A DNA stretch of 64,000 nucleotides, taken from the NCBI GenBank assembly GCA_036258315.1, contig DATADX010000041.1, positions 14,939-78,938 on the forward strand. The letters are read 5' to 3'. Below are positions 57,097-64,000 of the stretch, one piece after another (position 1 is the stretch's first letter; every line of letters starts with the position of its first letter). This DNA comes from DASSYK01 sp036258315. GTDB taxonomy: Bacteria; Actinomycetota; Thermoleophilia; Solirubrobacterales; 70-9. The notes beneath the pieces were generated by a model that did no database searches, was not told the origin of the DNA, and saw only the letters and a list, made by a program, of their open reading frames with translations. A program made the position numbers and the translations under genes.

Positions 57097-57714
57097 TCAG
57101 GCGCGGGGGAGCTCGTTGACGCGGTCGATCCAGGCAGCGAGCCGGGGATGATCATCTCCGAGCCGCTGGTGCAGCTCGAGGATCCGGTGGAAGAGCTCGT
57201 CGTCCTCGGCGTCGCGGAGGCGCCCGTACTTGAGGAAGGGGAACGCCGCGAAGTCCGCGGCGGAAACCTCGTCGCCCATCAGGTAGTCGCGGCCCTCGAG
57301 CATCCGTTCGAACAGTGCCAGCGCGTTCCCCATCCGACGGCCCTCGGACTCGATCACGTCCTGGGCCGGCTCCTCGCTCTCCAGCTCGAACTCGATCGTG
57401 TTCGGGGCGCCCTTCCAGACCTCGTTGAACCAGTCGATGAAGATCTCCATCTCGGCGCGGCGAGCCGGATCGGCGGGGAAGATCCGGGGCTCGGGATAGC
57501 GCTCCTCGAGGTAGCCGAGGATCCGGGTCGAGTCGAACACGATCGTGCCCTCGTCATCGATCACAGGGACCAGGCCCTGGCCGCTCGCCTGCTCGACCTC
57601 GCTGCGGTCGTCGTATGAGATCACGATCGATTCCACCCGGAGCCCCTTGTGAGCGAGGGCGAGGGCGACGCGCTCGACGTTGGTCGAGAAGGGGGCGCGG
57701 TAGAGCCAGATCAA
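57097..57714 (-). CDS. Glutathione S-transferase-like protein
   Basis: A 205-residue GST-fold protein: thioredoxin-like N-domain (LYRAPFSTNVERVALALAHK, GLVPVIDDEGTIVFDSTRIL, YLEERYPEP) and helical C-domain (DYLMGDEVSAADFAAFPFL). The Ser/Thr near residue 10 may activate the thiol. Most Actinobacteria use mycothiol rather than glutathione, so the real thiol substrate is uncertain. TTG 57714 is the start, 12 nt after the small membrane-protein gene. Confidence 0.88.
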   Translation of the reverse strand: MIWLYRAPFSTNVERVALALAHKGLRVESIVISYDDRSEVEQASGQGLVPVIDDEGTIVFDSTRILGYLEERYPEPRIFPADPARRAEMEIFIDWFNEVWKGAPNTIEFELESEEPAQDVIESEGRRMGNALALFERMLEGRDYLMGDEVSAADFAAFPFLKYGRLRDAEDDELFHRILELHQRLGDDHPRLAAWIDRVNELPRA

Positions 57715-57726
57715 GGCCGGCGAAGC

Positions 57727-57969
57727 TTAGAACGGAGCCTTGGAGCGCTCCTCGCGCCCCTTGGCGCCGCTCTTGCTGACCGCCTTGCGGCCGGTCCTGA
57801 ACGGCTTCGAGAGCCACTCGCCGAGCTTGCCAGGGGCCTTCCCCCCGGCCTGCTGACCGGCCTGGAGCGGCTTGTCACCGGCCTCCTGGAAGTACCGCGA
57901 GATCCGCGGCGCCAGGAAGGCGATCACCAGCAGCAGGACGCAGAACGCGATCACGGCCAGCAATGTCAT
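57727..57969 (-). CDS. Small single-TM protein with basic tail
   Basis: An 80-residue protein: one hydrophobic helix at 2-21 (LLAVIAFCVLLLVIAFLAP) then a basic, Gly/Lys-rich cytosolic part (GKAPGKLGEWLSKPFRTGRK). Similar small proteins occur in Solirubrobacterales; no function is known. ATG 57969. It probably starts the small-protein-GST-phosphoesterase operon and is divergent from imuB. Confidence 0.68.
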   Translation of the reverse strand: MTLLAVIAFCVLLLVIAFLAPRISRYFQEAGDKPLQAGQQAGGKAPGKLGEWLSKPFRTGRKAVSKSGAKGREERSKAPF

Positions 57970-58045
57970 GCCCAGTAACTACCCCGGGCTGGTTGCGTTT
58001 ACACGGAGAACAGTCCCACTTCCTTGACTGAACGGCGAACCTGTA

Positions 58046-58059
58046 CGAACATACGTTCG
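58046..58059 (+). promoter_or_regulatory. LexA (SOS) box immediately before imuB
   Basis: CGAACATACGTTCG, a perfect CGAAC-N4-GTTCG operator, ends at the base before ATG 58060. TTGACT (58024-58029), 17 nt and GAACAT (58047-58052) would start a leaderless mRNA at or beside the ATG, with LexA covering the -10. Confidence 0.88.
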
Positions 58060-59325
58060 ATGCCGGTCGCATGCGCCCTCGCCCCCAGGTTCAGGCTCCT
58101 GACCGCCCTCGGCGATCGCCGCGAGGCGCCTGGTGTGGGGTCGAGGTCGAGGCGGACGACGGCGCAGAAGCGGCCCGCCGCCCTCGCCCCCGAGCCGGGC
58201 GCGGCGCAGCTGGTCGGAGAGGTGTCGCCGGCGGCCGAGCGGTTCGGGGTCCGGGCCGGGATGCGGCTGGGAGAGGCGCTCTCGCGCTGCCCCGAGCTGG
58301 CCCTCGTCCCCCCCGATCCCGAGCGGGCCGAGCGCGCCTGGGAGCGGGCGCTGCGCGGCCTCGAGACGGCGATCGGCGCGGAGGTCGAGTCGGAGCGCTC
58401 GGGGGAGGCGTTCTTCGAGGCGGGCGGGCTGCGCCGTCTCTGGGGCGGGATCGACGGGGTCCTGGCGAGGACACGGAGGGCGGCGGGGATGCCGGTCCGA
58501 CTGGCGGCCGCGCCCTCTCGCTTCTGCGCCTTTGCGGCGGCGCGGCACACCCGCGCCAGGTCGAGGCCGCCGGTGATCGCCGACAGGGATGCGCGCGCGT
58601 TCCTGGCGCCGCTCCCGGTGTCGCTCCTGCACGGCCGGCTGCGCCCTCCCGGCCCCGGCGGGAGCGAGGCGGGCGAGGCCGACGATCTTCCCAACGAGCT
58701 CGAGCGGCTCGGGATCGAGACGCTGGGGCGGCTCGCGGGGCTGCCGCGCGACGCGATCGCAGATCGCTTCGGCGAGCTCGGGCTGCGGGCGCTGCGCCTG
58801 GCGCGCGGCGCGGACGAGCCGCTGCGGCCGCGCAGTCCGCATCAGGAGATCGCCGTCGAGCTGGAGCTTCCCGAGGCGGCCTCGGGACAGCAGCTGGAGC
58901 GGGCGCTGGAGCTGCTGATCGCGCGCCTCCTCGCCCACCCCGAACGCCGCGGGCGGGCGGTGCGGGCGGTGCGGCTCTCGGCACGGCTCGCCGCGGGCGG
59001 CGGCTGGAGGCGGCGGGCGGCGCTGCGGAGCGCCGCCAACGACCGCGAGCGGCTCGCGCGGCTGCTGTTGCCGCTGCTCGCGCTGCTACCCGGCCCCGCC
59101 GCGGTGCTGCGGCTCGAGGCGGTCGCGCTCGGCCCCGCCGGCGGCGAGCAGATGACCTTGGCGGGACCCGACGAGCAGCGCCGGCGCCGGATCACCGAGG
59201 CGGTCCGCCAGGCGCGCGCGGCGGGAGGCAGTGAGGCGGTGCTGCGAGTCCTCGAGGTCGACCGGAGCTCGAGGGTTCCGGAGCGGCGCGAGGTGCTGAT
59301 GCCGTTTCCCGAGGACGAATCGTGA
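58060..59325 (+). CDS. imuB: ImuB-like, catalytically degenerate Y-family polymerase
   Basis: A 421-residue Y-family relative that works as a bridge between DnaE2 and the beta clamp in damage-induced mutagenesis. The N-terminal catalytic DxD is missing (MPVACALAPRFRLLTALGDR) and the usual SLDEAY is SGEAFFEAGG, so it should not polymerise. Helix-hairpin-helix (RLAGLPRDAIADRF) and little-finger regions remain. QMTLAGPDEQ near residue 370 stands where ImuB carries its clamp-binding motif, in a weak form. ATG 58060 follows the LexA box directly. Downstream are DUF6504 and dnaE2; no imuA' is adjacent. Confidence 0.87.
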   Translation: MPVACALAPRFRLLTALGDRREAPGVGSRSRRTTAQKRPAALAPEPGAAQLVGEVSPAAERFGVRAGMRLGEALSRCPELALVPPDPERAERAWERALRGLETAIGAEVESERSGEAFFEAGGLRRLWGGIDGVLARTRRAAGMPVRLAAAPSRFCAFAAARHTRARSRPPVIADRDARAFLAPLPVSLLHGRLRPPGPGGSEAGEADDLPNELERLGIETLGRLAGLPRDAIADRFGELGLRALRLARGADEPLRPRSPHQEIAVELELPEAASGQQLERALELLIARLLAHPERRGRAVRAVRLSARLAAGGGWRRRAALRSAANDRERLARLLLPLLALLPGPAAVLRLEAVALGPAGGEQMTLAGPDEQRRRRITEAVRQARAAGGSEAVLRVLEVDRSSRVPERREVLMPFPEDES

Positions 59326-59392
59326 CTCGTAACGATTCGTCCGTAGCCCTGGGGGTGAAATCGTGACTCGTCACGATTCGTCCGTAGCCCTG
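59318..59392 (+). repeat. Two 34-nt direct repeats with internal palindromes between imuB and DUF6504
   Basis: Copy 1 at 59318-59351 and copy 2 at 59359-59392 differ by one base (period 41 nt). Each holds an inverted repeat: GACGAATCGT/ACGATTCGTC around copy 1 (59314-59341) and AATCGTGA, CTCG, TCACGATT in copy 2. The first copy overlaps the imuB stop codon. They could be a protein-binding site, an mRNA processing or attenuation hairpin, or a recent slip duplication. Confidence 0.75.
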
Positions 59393-59400
59393 AAGATGGA

Positions 59401-59655
59401 ATGAAGCCCGGGCTGGTGAACAAGCCCTGGCCGATCCCCGTCGAGGTCGGGGCCGACGGGCGGCCGATCGCCGTGGGCAGGCTCGCGGTCAGCGCGATCC
59501 GCGAGGAGTGGCTGGTCGAGGACGGCTGGTGGACGCGGGAGCCGCTCCGCCGCCGCTATTTCGAGCTGGTCCTGGAGGACGGCAGCGACGTGGTCGTCTT
59601 CCGCCAGCCCTCCACCGAGGCGAAGGGCTGGCGCTGGTTCCGGCAGCGGGATTGA
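59401..59655 (+). CDS. DUF6504-like small protein of the mutasome operon
   Basis: An 84-residue protein (IPVEVGADGRPIAVGRLAVS, EEWLVEDGWWTREPLRRRYF, GWRWFRQRD) rich in Trp and Arg. Small proteins of this kind are commonly found between imuB and dnaE2 in Actinobacteria; their role is unknown. ATG 59401; the TGA overlaps the dnaE2 ATG (TGATG), so the products are coupled. Confidence 0.8.
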   Translation: MKPGLVNKPWPIPVEVGADGRPIAVGRLAVSAIREEWLVEDGWWTREPLRRRYFELVLEDGSDVVVFRQPSTEAKGWRWFRQRD

Positions 59656-62600
59656 TGGGCGCCTCCGCCGCGGCCGATCGCTACGTCGAGCTGCACTGCC
59701 ACTCGGCCTACTCGTTCCTCGACGGAGCCTCCGAGCCCTCGGAGCTGGCCGCGACGGCCGCGGACCTCGGCTACGAGGCGCTGGCGCTGACCGACCACGA
59801 CGGCGTCAGCGGGGCGATGGAGTTCGCGCACTCCTGCAAGGGGGTCGGGATCCGGCCGATCGTCGGCGCGGAGCTGACCGTCGCACCGGAGGGTGCGGCG
59901 GAGCCGGTCCACATCACCCTGCTGGTCGAGAGCGCGACCGGCTGGGGCAACCTCTGCCGGCTGATCACGAAGGCGCACGAGGGAACGCGGGACGGGAAGG
60001 GAATGCGCGAGGCGCTTCCCCCCTCCCTCCCGATCGGGGAGCTCGAGCTCGACGGGCGTACCGAGGGGCTGATCTGCCTGTCGGGCTGTGCGCGCGACGG
60101 CGCCGTGGCGGGAAGCTGGGAGCGCGGCGATCCCGCCGGGGCGGCGGCGCTGGCGCGGAGGCTCTTGTCGGCGTTCGGGCGAGAGCGGTTCCGGATCGAG
60201 CTGCAGCGCCCGCTCTGGCGCCACGACCGCGCGCGCAACCGCTGGCTCGCCTCGCTGGCCGAGGTGCTCGGGGTGGCATGCGCTGCGACCGGCAACCCGC
60301 ACGCCCACGACCGCTCCCGAGCGGCGCTCCAAGATGCGCTGGTCGCAGTGCGCCTCGGCGCGACTCTCGACGAGACCGAGGGAATGCGGCGCGGCAACTC
60401 CTCCGCGCTGCTGATGCCGGCGGCCGATGCCGCGGAGCGCTTTCGCGACCATCCCCAGGCCGTGGCGGAGACGGCGCGGCTGGCCGAGCGGCTGCGCTTC
60501 GACCTCACCACCGAGCTCGGGTACAGCTATCCCGGCGCCGAGGACCCGACCGCGGACCGGCGCCTGGCGCAGCTCTGCAGGGCGAGGCTGATGGAGCGCT
60601 ACGCCGGCTCCGCCGACCGCCCCGAGGCCGAGCGGCGCCTCGAGGAGGAGCTGGGGCTGATCCGCGGGTTGCGGCTGTCGGGCTTCTTCCTCCTTCATCA
60701 CGACATGCTCGAGCTGGCCCGCGAGGTCGCCCTCGAGGTGCGCGGCCCCGAGTCGACGCGGCGGCTGCTGCCGCCCGGGCGAGGGCGCGGCTCGAGCGTC
60801 AGCTCGCTCGTCTGTTACCTGACCGGGCTCTCGCACATCGACCCGGTCCAGCAGGGGCTCTTCCTCGGGCGGTTCCTGAACGAGGAGCTGACCGAGGCGC
60901 CGGACATCGACCTCGACTTCCCGCGCGACATCCGCGAGAAGCTGATCCCGAGGGTGCACGAGCGCTACGGACAGGAGCGCTCGGCGCTGGTCGCGGCGAT
61001 GGCCACCTATCGCGCCCGCGGCGGGATCAGGGACCTCGGCAAGGCACTGGGACTGCCGCCGGGAGAGGTCGAGCGCTTCGCGCGCTCGGTCGACGTCTAC
61101 GAGGCGAGCCAGGACGCCCAGGGGCGGATGGACGAGACGCTCGGGAAGCTGCGCTCGCGCTCGCCGCGCTGGCGGGCGCTCGCCGCGCTGCTGCCCGAGA
61201 TCGCGGGACTGCCGCGGCACATCTCCCAGCATCCGGGTGGAATGGTGATCTCGACCGGGCCCCTGATCGACGTCTGTCCGGTGCAGCCGGCGGCGATGGA
61301 GGGGCGGCAGATCGCGCAGTGGGACAAGGACTCGTGCGCCGACGCGGGCTTCCTGAAGATCGACCTGCTGGGGCTGGGGATGCTGTCGGCGGTCGAGGGC
61401 TGCGTCGACGAGATCGCCCGGGCGCGCGGGGAGCGGATCGACCTCTCGCGGGTGCCCCTCGACGATCCCGAGGTCTGGCGGGCGATCCAGAACGCCGAGA
61501 CGACGGGCGTCTTCCAGATCGAGAGCCGGGCGCAGATGCAGATGCTGCCCCGGACGCTGCCGGAGGACCTCGACGACCTCACCGTGCAGGTGGCGCTGGT
61601 CCGGCCAGGGCCGATCCAGGGCGGCGCCGTCCACCCCTACATCGCGCGGCGCAAGGCGCTGCGCGAGGACCCCGCCTACGAGGTTCCCTACGAGCATCCC
61701 TCGCTGGTGCCCGTGCTCGAGGACACGCTCGGCGCGATCGTCTTCCAGGACCAGGTGCTGGAGGTGGCGATCGCGCTGGCGGGCTTCTCGATCGGCGAGG
61801 CGGAGGGGCTGCGCCGGGCGATGAGCCGGAAGCGCTCGGAGGCGGCGATGCGGCGCTACCAGCAGCGCTTCATCGAGGGCGCGGTCGGGCGCGGGGTCGC
61901 GCGTGAGGTGGCCGAGCGCGTCTACGACCAGATCGTCGGCTTCTCCGGTTTCGGCTTTCCCAAGTCGCACTCGGCGGCATTCGGGCTGCTCGCCTACCAG
62001 TCGACCTGGCTGCGCGTGCACTACGGGCCGGAGCTGCTCTGCGCGCTGCTGAACGAGCAGCCGATGGGCTTCTACCCGCCCGATGCGCTGGTCCACGAGG
62101 CGCAGCGGCGCGGCGTCGAGGTGCTGCCGCCGGAGGTGAACGTGAGCGAGATCGACTGCAGGGTTGAGACTGTGGGAGCCGCGCCGGCATCGGCCGGCCG
62201 GCCGCCGGTCAGGATCGGGCTCGGCTACGTGGCCGAGGTCTCGGAGGCGGACGCGAAGGCGGTGATCGCCGAACGCGAGCGCGGCGGCCCCTATCGCGAC
62301 ATCGCCGACCTCGCCGCCCGCTCGGGAGCCTCGCGGGCGGCGCTGGTCCGCTTCGCCTGGGCGGGGGCTCTCGACCGGCTGGCGCGGCACGCCCCGCAGC
62401 GGCAGCCGGTCGCCGTGGCCGCGGGCTCCTCTCCCGCGGACTCCCCTGCTGCGCGTCGGGCGTCGGCCGCGATCGAGGCGCTGGCCGGGGACGAACGCCG
62501 CCCGGCGCTATGGGAGGCCGGCGCCGCGGCGCGTGCGAGCGCCTCGGAGGAGGGCACCCAGCTGGCATTGCCCCTGGACGGCTCCCCCGCCCCCGAGCTG

Positions 62601-63152
62601 CCCGAGCTGGGGCCCTGGGAGCGGGCGGTGGCCGACTACAACGCGACCGGGATGACGCTAGGGTCCCACCCGATGGAGCTGCTCCGCGGAGACCTCGCGG
62701 CGCGGGTCCTGTCGAGCGCCGGGCTGGAGCGGGCAGGAGATGGCTCTCGGGTGCGGGTGGCGGGGATGGTGGTCGCGCGCCAGCGGCCGGCGACTGCGAA
62801 GGGGATCGTGTTCATGTTGCTCGAGGACGAGCTGGGGACGATCAATCTGATCGTGCCCCCGCCCGTGGTGGAGCGGTGCCGCTGGGCGGTGCGGAGCTCG
62901 GGCTTCGTCGAGGCCTGGGGCAAGCTCGAGCATCGCGAGGGGACCACCAACGTGGTCGTCACCCGGATCGAGCGCCTCGAGCGCCACGATCTGCCGACGG
63001 CGGAGGTGAAGCACATCGCCCCGCCGATCCGCCGCGAGACCGGGCGCGAGCCCGCGCCTGCGGGTCCGGCGAGGGCGGCGCTCGAGCAGGTGGTTGCCGA
63101 GCTGGCGGCCGCGCTGCCCGCGCCGCACAGCTTCGGGAGGCGCGGCCGCTAG
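59655..63152 (+). CDS. dnaE2: Error-prone DNA polymerase III alpha subunit
   Basis: A 1165-residue C-family polymerase used for SOS mutagenesis. PHP domain at the N-terminus (ELHCHSAYSFLDGASEPSEL, LTDHDG), catalytic acids Asp417 and Asp419 in PDIDLDF and Asp570 in FLKIDLLGLGM, helix-hairpin-helix region (IADLAARSGASRAAL) and an OB fold near the end (GMVVARQRPATAKGIVFMLL). Length fits DnaE2 rather than replicative DnaE1. ATG 59655 overlaps the DUF6504 stop; the end overlaps the opposing DUF2269 gene by 4 nt. Expressed under the imuB LexA box by inference. Confidence 0.94.
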   Translation: MGASAAADRYVELHCHSAYSFLDGASEPSELAATAADLGYEALALTDHDGVSGAMEFAHSCKGVGIRPIVGAELTVAPEGAAEPVHITLLVESATGWGNLCRLITKAHEGTRDGKGMREALPPSLPIGELELDGRTEGLICLSGCARDGAVAGSWERGDPAGAAALARRLLSAFGRERFRIELQRPLWRHDRARNRWLASLAEVLGVACAATGNPHAHDRSRAALQDALVAVRLGATLDETEGMRRGNSSALLMPAADAAERFRDHPQAVAETARLAERLRFDLTTELGYSYPGAEDPTADRRLAQLCRARLMERYAGSADRPEAERRLEEELGLIRGLRLSGFFLLHHDMLELAREVALEVRGPESTRRLLPPGRGRGSSVSSLVCYLTGLSHIDPVQQGLFLGRFLNEELTEAPDIDLDFPRDIREKLIPRVHERYGQERSALVAAMATYRARGGIRDLGKALGLPPGEVERFARSVDVYEASQDAQGRMDETLGKLRSRSPRWRALAALLPEIAGLPRHISQHPGGMVISTGPLIDVCPVQPAAMEGRQIAQWDKDSCADAGFLKIDLLGLGMLSAVEGCVDEIARARGERIDLSRVPLDDPEVWRAIQNAETTGVFQIESRAQMQMLPRTLPEDLDDLTVQVALVRPGPIQGGAVHPYIARRKALREDPAYEVPYEHPSLVPVLEDTLGAIVFQDQVLEVAIALAGFSIGEAEGLRRAMSRKRSEAAMRRYQQRFIEGAVGRGVAREVAERVYDQIVGFSGFGFPKSHSAAFGLLAYQSTWLRVHYGPELLCALLNEQPMGFYPPDALVHEAQRRGVEVLPPEVNVSEIDCRVETVGAAPASAGRPPVRIGLGYVAEVSEADAKAVIAERERGGPYRDIADLAARSGASRAALVRFAWAGALDRLARHAPQRQPVAVAAGSSPADSPAARRASAAIEALAGDERRPALWEAGAAARASASEEGTQLALPLDGSPAPELPELGPWERAVADYNATGMTLGSHPMELLRGDLAARVLSSAGLERAGDGSRVRVAGMVVARQRPATAKGIVFMLLEDELGTINLIVPPPVVERCRWAVRSSGFVEAWGKLEHREGTTNVVVTRIERLERHDLPTAEVKHIAPPIRRETGREPAPAGPARAALEQVVAELAAALPAPHSFGRRGR

Positions 63153-63655
63153 CCCAACCCAGGCTTCGTGACCATCAGGTAGATCGCGACGATCAGGAGG
63201 ATCCCGCTGATCGTGCCGACCAGGCCCTCCGCCCGACCCCACCGCTGATACTCCGGTGGCAGATCCCTCAGCTCCAGCTCGCGGTCGCCGGCCTCTGCGA
63301 TCGTGCGTTCGATCAGCGGTAGCAGCCTGCGGTCGGTGGGGATGAAGAAGAAGAGGTTGAACGCGGCGAGGACCGCGACGATCGTGAGCGTTCCGCTCAC
63401 CCAGAAGTCGCCGTAGTCATAGTTGAGCTCGGACATCTGGTAGATGCCCGTCGCGAGCACGATCACCAGCGCCGGCAGCGCGAAGAACTGGTTCAGCGTC
63501 AGCTGAAGGCGGTGCAGATAGGGCAGATTGCGGGTGCTCATCTTGACCGCGACCGGGAACATCACCGACTCGGCGAAGGTGGCTCCGAAGCCGACCACCA
63601 CAGCCGTGATGTGGATGAAGACGCAGAACTCGAGGCTGGTGACCGCCAGTGGCAT
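63149..63655 (-). CDS. DUF2269-like membrane protein
   Basis: A 168-residue membrane protein with four hydrophobic segments (FCVFIHITAVVVGFGATFAE, FFALPALVIVLATGIYQM, WVSGTLTIVAVLAAFNLFFF, GTISGILLIVAIYLMV). The first helix His and the pattern match DUF2269-type proteins of unknown role. ATG 63655 is chosen since GAGAGGAG lies 5 nt upstream; the open frame before it is not needed. Confidence 0.78.
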   Translation of the reverse strand: MPLAVTSLEFCVFIHITAVVVGFGATFAESVMFPVAVKMSTRNLPYLHRLQLTLNQFFALPALVIVLATGIYQMSELNYDYGDFWVSGTLTIVAVLAAFNLFFFIPTDRRLLPLIERTIAEAGDRELELRDLPPEYQRWGRAEGLVGTISGILLIVAIYLMVTKPGLG

Positions 63656-63785
63656 CGGGGCTCCTCTCGGCTGGACTTTGGAGGAACATATCCACCTCGG
63701 CGCGGTGTGGCGAGAGGCGGGCCAAGGGCAACTCACAGCTTGCAAGGTTCCCTGCAAAACCACGGTTTCCATCCGAGCCCGAACG

Positions 63786-63791
63786 TAGGTT
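63786..63791 (+). promoter_or_regulatory. Candidate -10 box for the small ORF at 63799
   Basis: TAGGTT, 7 nt before ATG 63799, no Shine-Dalgarno sequence. It supports both the start and the reality of this short gene. Confidence 0.4.
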
Positions 63792-63798
63792 CCCCGGC

Positions 63799-63999
63799 AT
63801 GAGCAAGGCAATCAGAGAGTTCCGAGAGCGGCTCCTCGACGGCGCCGACCTGCTGATCGACTTCGCGACGCTCGGCGAATACGGGCTCGAGCCCGTCGAC
63901 GCGGCCAACTGCCGGCCCGAGCGGTGCGCGCCCGCGCGCCGGCACCGGCCGGCGCGCTTCCGCGACGCCGTCGAGCGCTACGAGCGCGTCGCCGGCTAG
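63799..63999 (+). CDS. Small hypothetical protein
   Basis: A 66-residue, Arg/Glu-rich protein (MSKAIREFRERLLDGADLLI, DFATLGEYGLEP, then a basic region ending ERYERVAG) with two Cys in NCRPERC. Not recognised. ATG 63799 has a TANNNT box 7 nt upstream. The stop lies one base before the right edge of the window, so it is complete. Confidence 0.55.
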   Translation: MSKAIREFRERLLDGADLLIDFATLGEYGLEPVDAANCRPERCAPARRHRPARFRDAVERYERVAG

Positions 64000-64000
64000 T

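Noticed and set aside
58060..59325. Naming this gene as an active DNA polymerase IV
   Set aside because: Both acidic catalytic motifs are lost and it sits upstream of dnaE2 under a LexA box, which fits ImuB.
59556..62390. 944-codon minus-strand open frame
   Set aside because: Antisense of dnaE2; no domains and skewed composition.
1..64000. tRNA, rRNA, CRISPR array, insertion sequence or prophage
   Set aside because: I scanned for cloverleaf-like TTCGA arms, repeated spacers, transposase motifs and phage structural genes and saw none; a tRNAscan or ISfinder run was not possible.

Overview
This is a GC-rich, gene-dense bacterial chromosome segment with about 64 protein genes, no rRNA, tRNA, CRISPR array or insertion sequence. 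Gene content points to an actinobacterium of the Thermoleophilia (Solirubrobacterales) type; this is inference from: a garA-ftsR pair, an RsiG-like c-di-GMP motif, a c-di-AMP (ydaO-type) riboswitch before rlpA, a DUF222/HNH protein with a Gram-positive LexA box, an imuB-DUF6504-dnaE2 mutasome, several RTX-repeat secreted proteins, and a MurA with Asp in place of the catalytic Cys.

Layout. 1-11.9 kb: end of a flavin monooxygenase, hydrolase, CnoX-like thioredoxin, dinB, riboswitch-rlpA, wax-ester-synthase-like acyltransferase, ChbG-like deacetylase, RTX protein, nadE, a thioesterase and an HTH/anti-sigma/TM fusion. 12-24.4 kb, mostly minus: CocE-like hydrolase, FAD oxidase, SRPBCC, ftsR, garA, rsiG-like, CDP-alcohol phosphotransferase, proS, ispG; then two plus-strand secreted proteins and an SOS-boxed HNH protein. 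24.5-39.6 kb, minus: the conserved rpsB-tsf-pyrH-frr-uppS-cdsA-dxr-rseP block (interrupted by a secreted-protein gene and followed by an acyl-CoA ligase), preceded by pgeF-yggS-sepF-proC-yggT-lspA-rluD (tail of a dcw cluster) and a CCA-type nucleotidyltransferase. 39.7-50 kb: PQQ-propeller protein, then hisZGDBHA-doxX with hisF separated from it by two divergent FAD oxidases. 50-58 kb: ABM-like protein, murA, HD phosphohydrolase, hydrolase, a candidate structured small RNA, a divergent pair with overlapping start codons, SnoaL-like genes (one a remnant), phosphoesterase and GST. 58-64 kb: LexA-box-imuB-DUF6504-dnaE2, DUF2269 and a small ORF.

Together the central block supplies translation factors (S2, EF-Ts, RRF, ProRS), UMP kinase and isoprenoid/cell-envelope lipid steps (Dxr, IspG, UppS, CdsA, LspA, MurA), while SepF, GarA and FtsR link to division and metabolism control. 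Three damage-response genes (dinB, imuB-dnaE2, HNH) are present; two carry LexA boxes touching or overlapping their start codons.

The most unusual item is at 53.44-53.65 kb: a minus-strand promoter (TTGACG, 17 nt, TACGTT) followed by six small hairpins, all with GNRA loops, spaced 25-29 nt apart and ending in a terminator. A second broad signal is the frequent TANNNT box 6-8 nt ahead of start codons, which implies widespread leaderless transcription and helps choose start sites.
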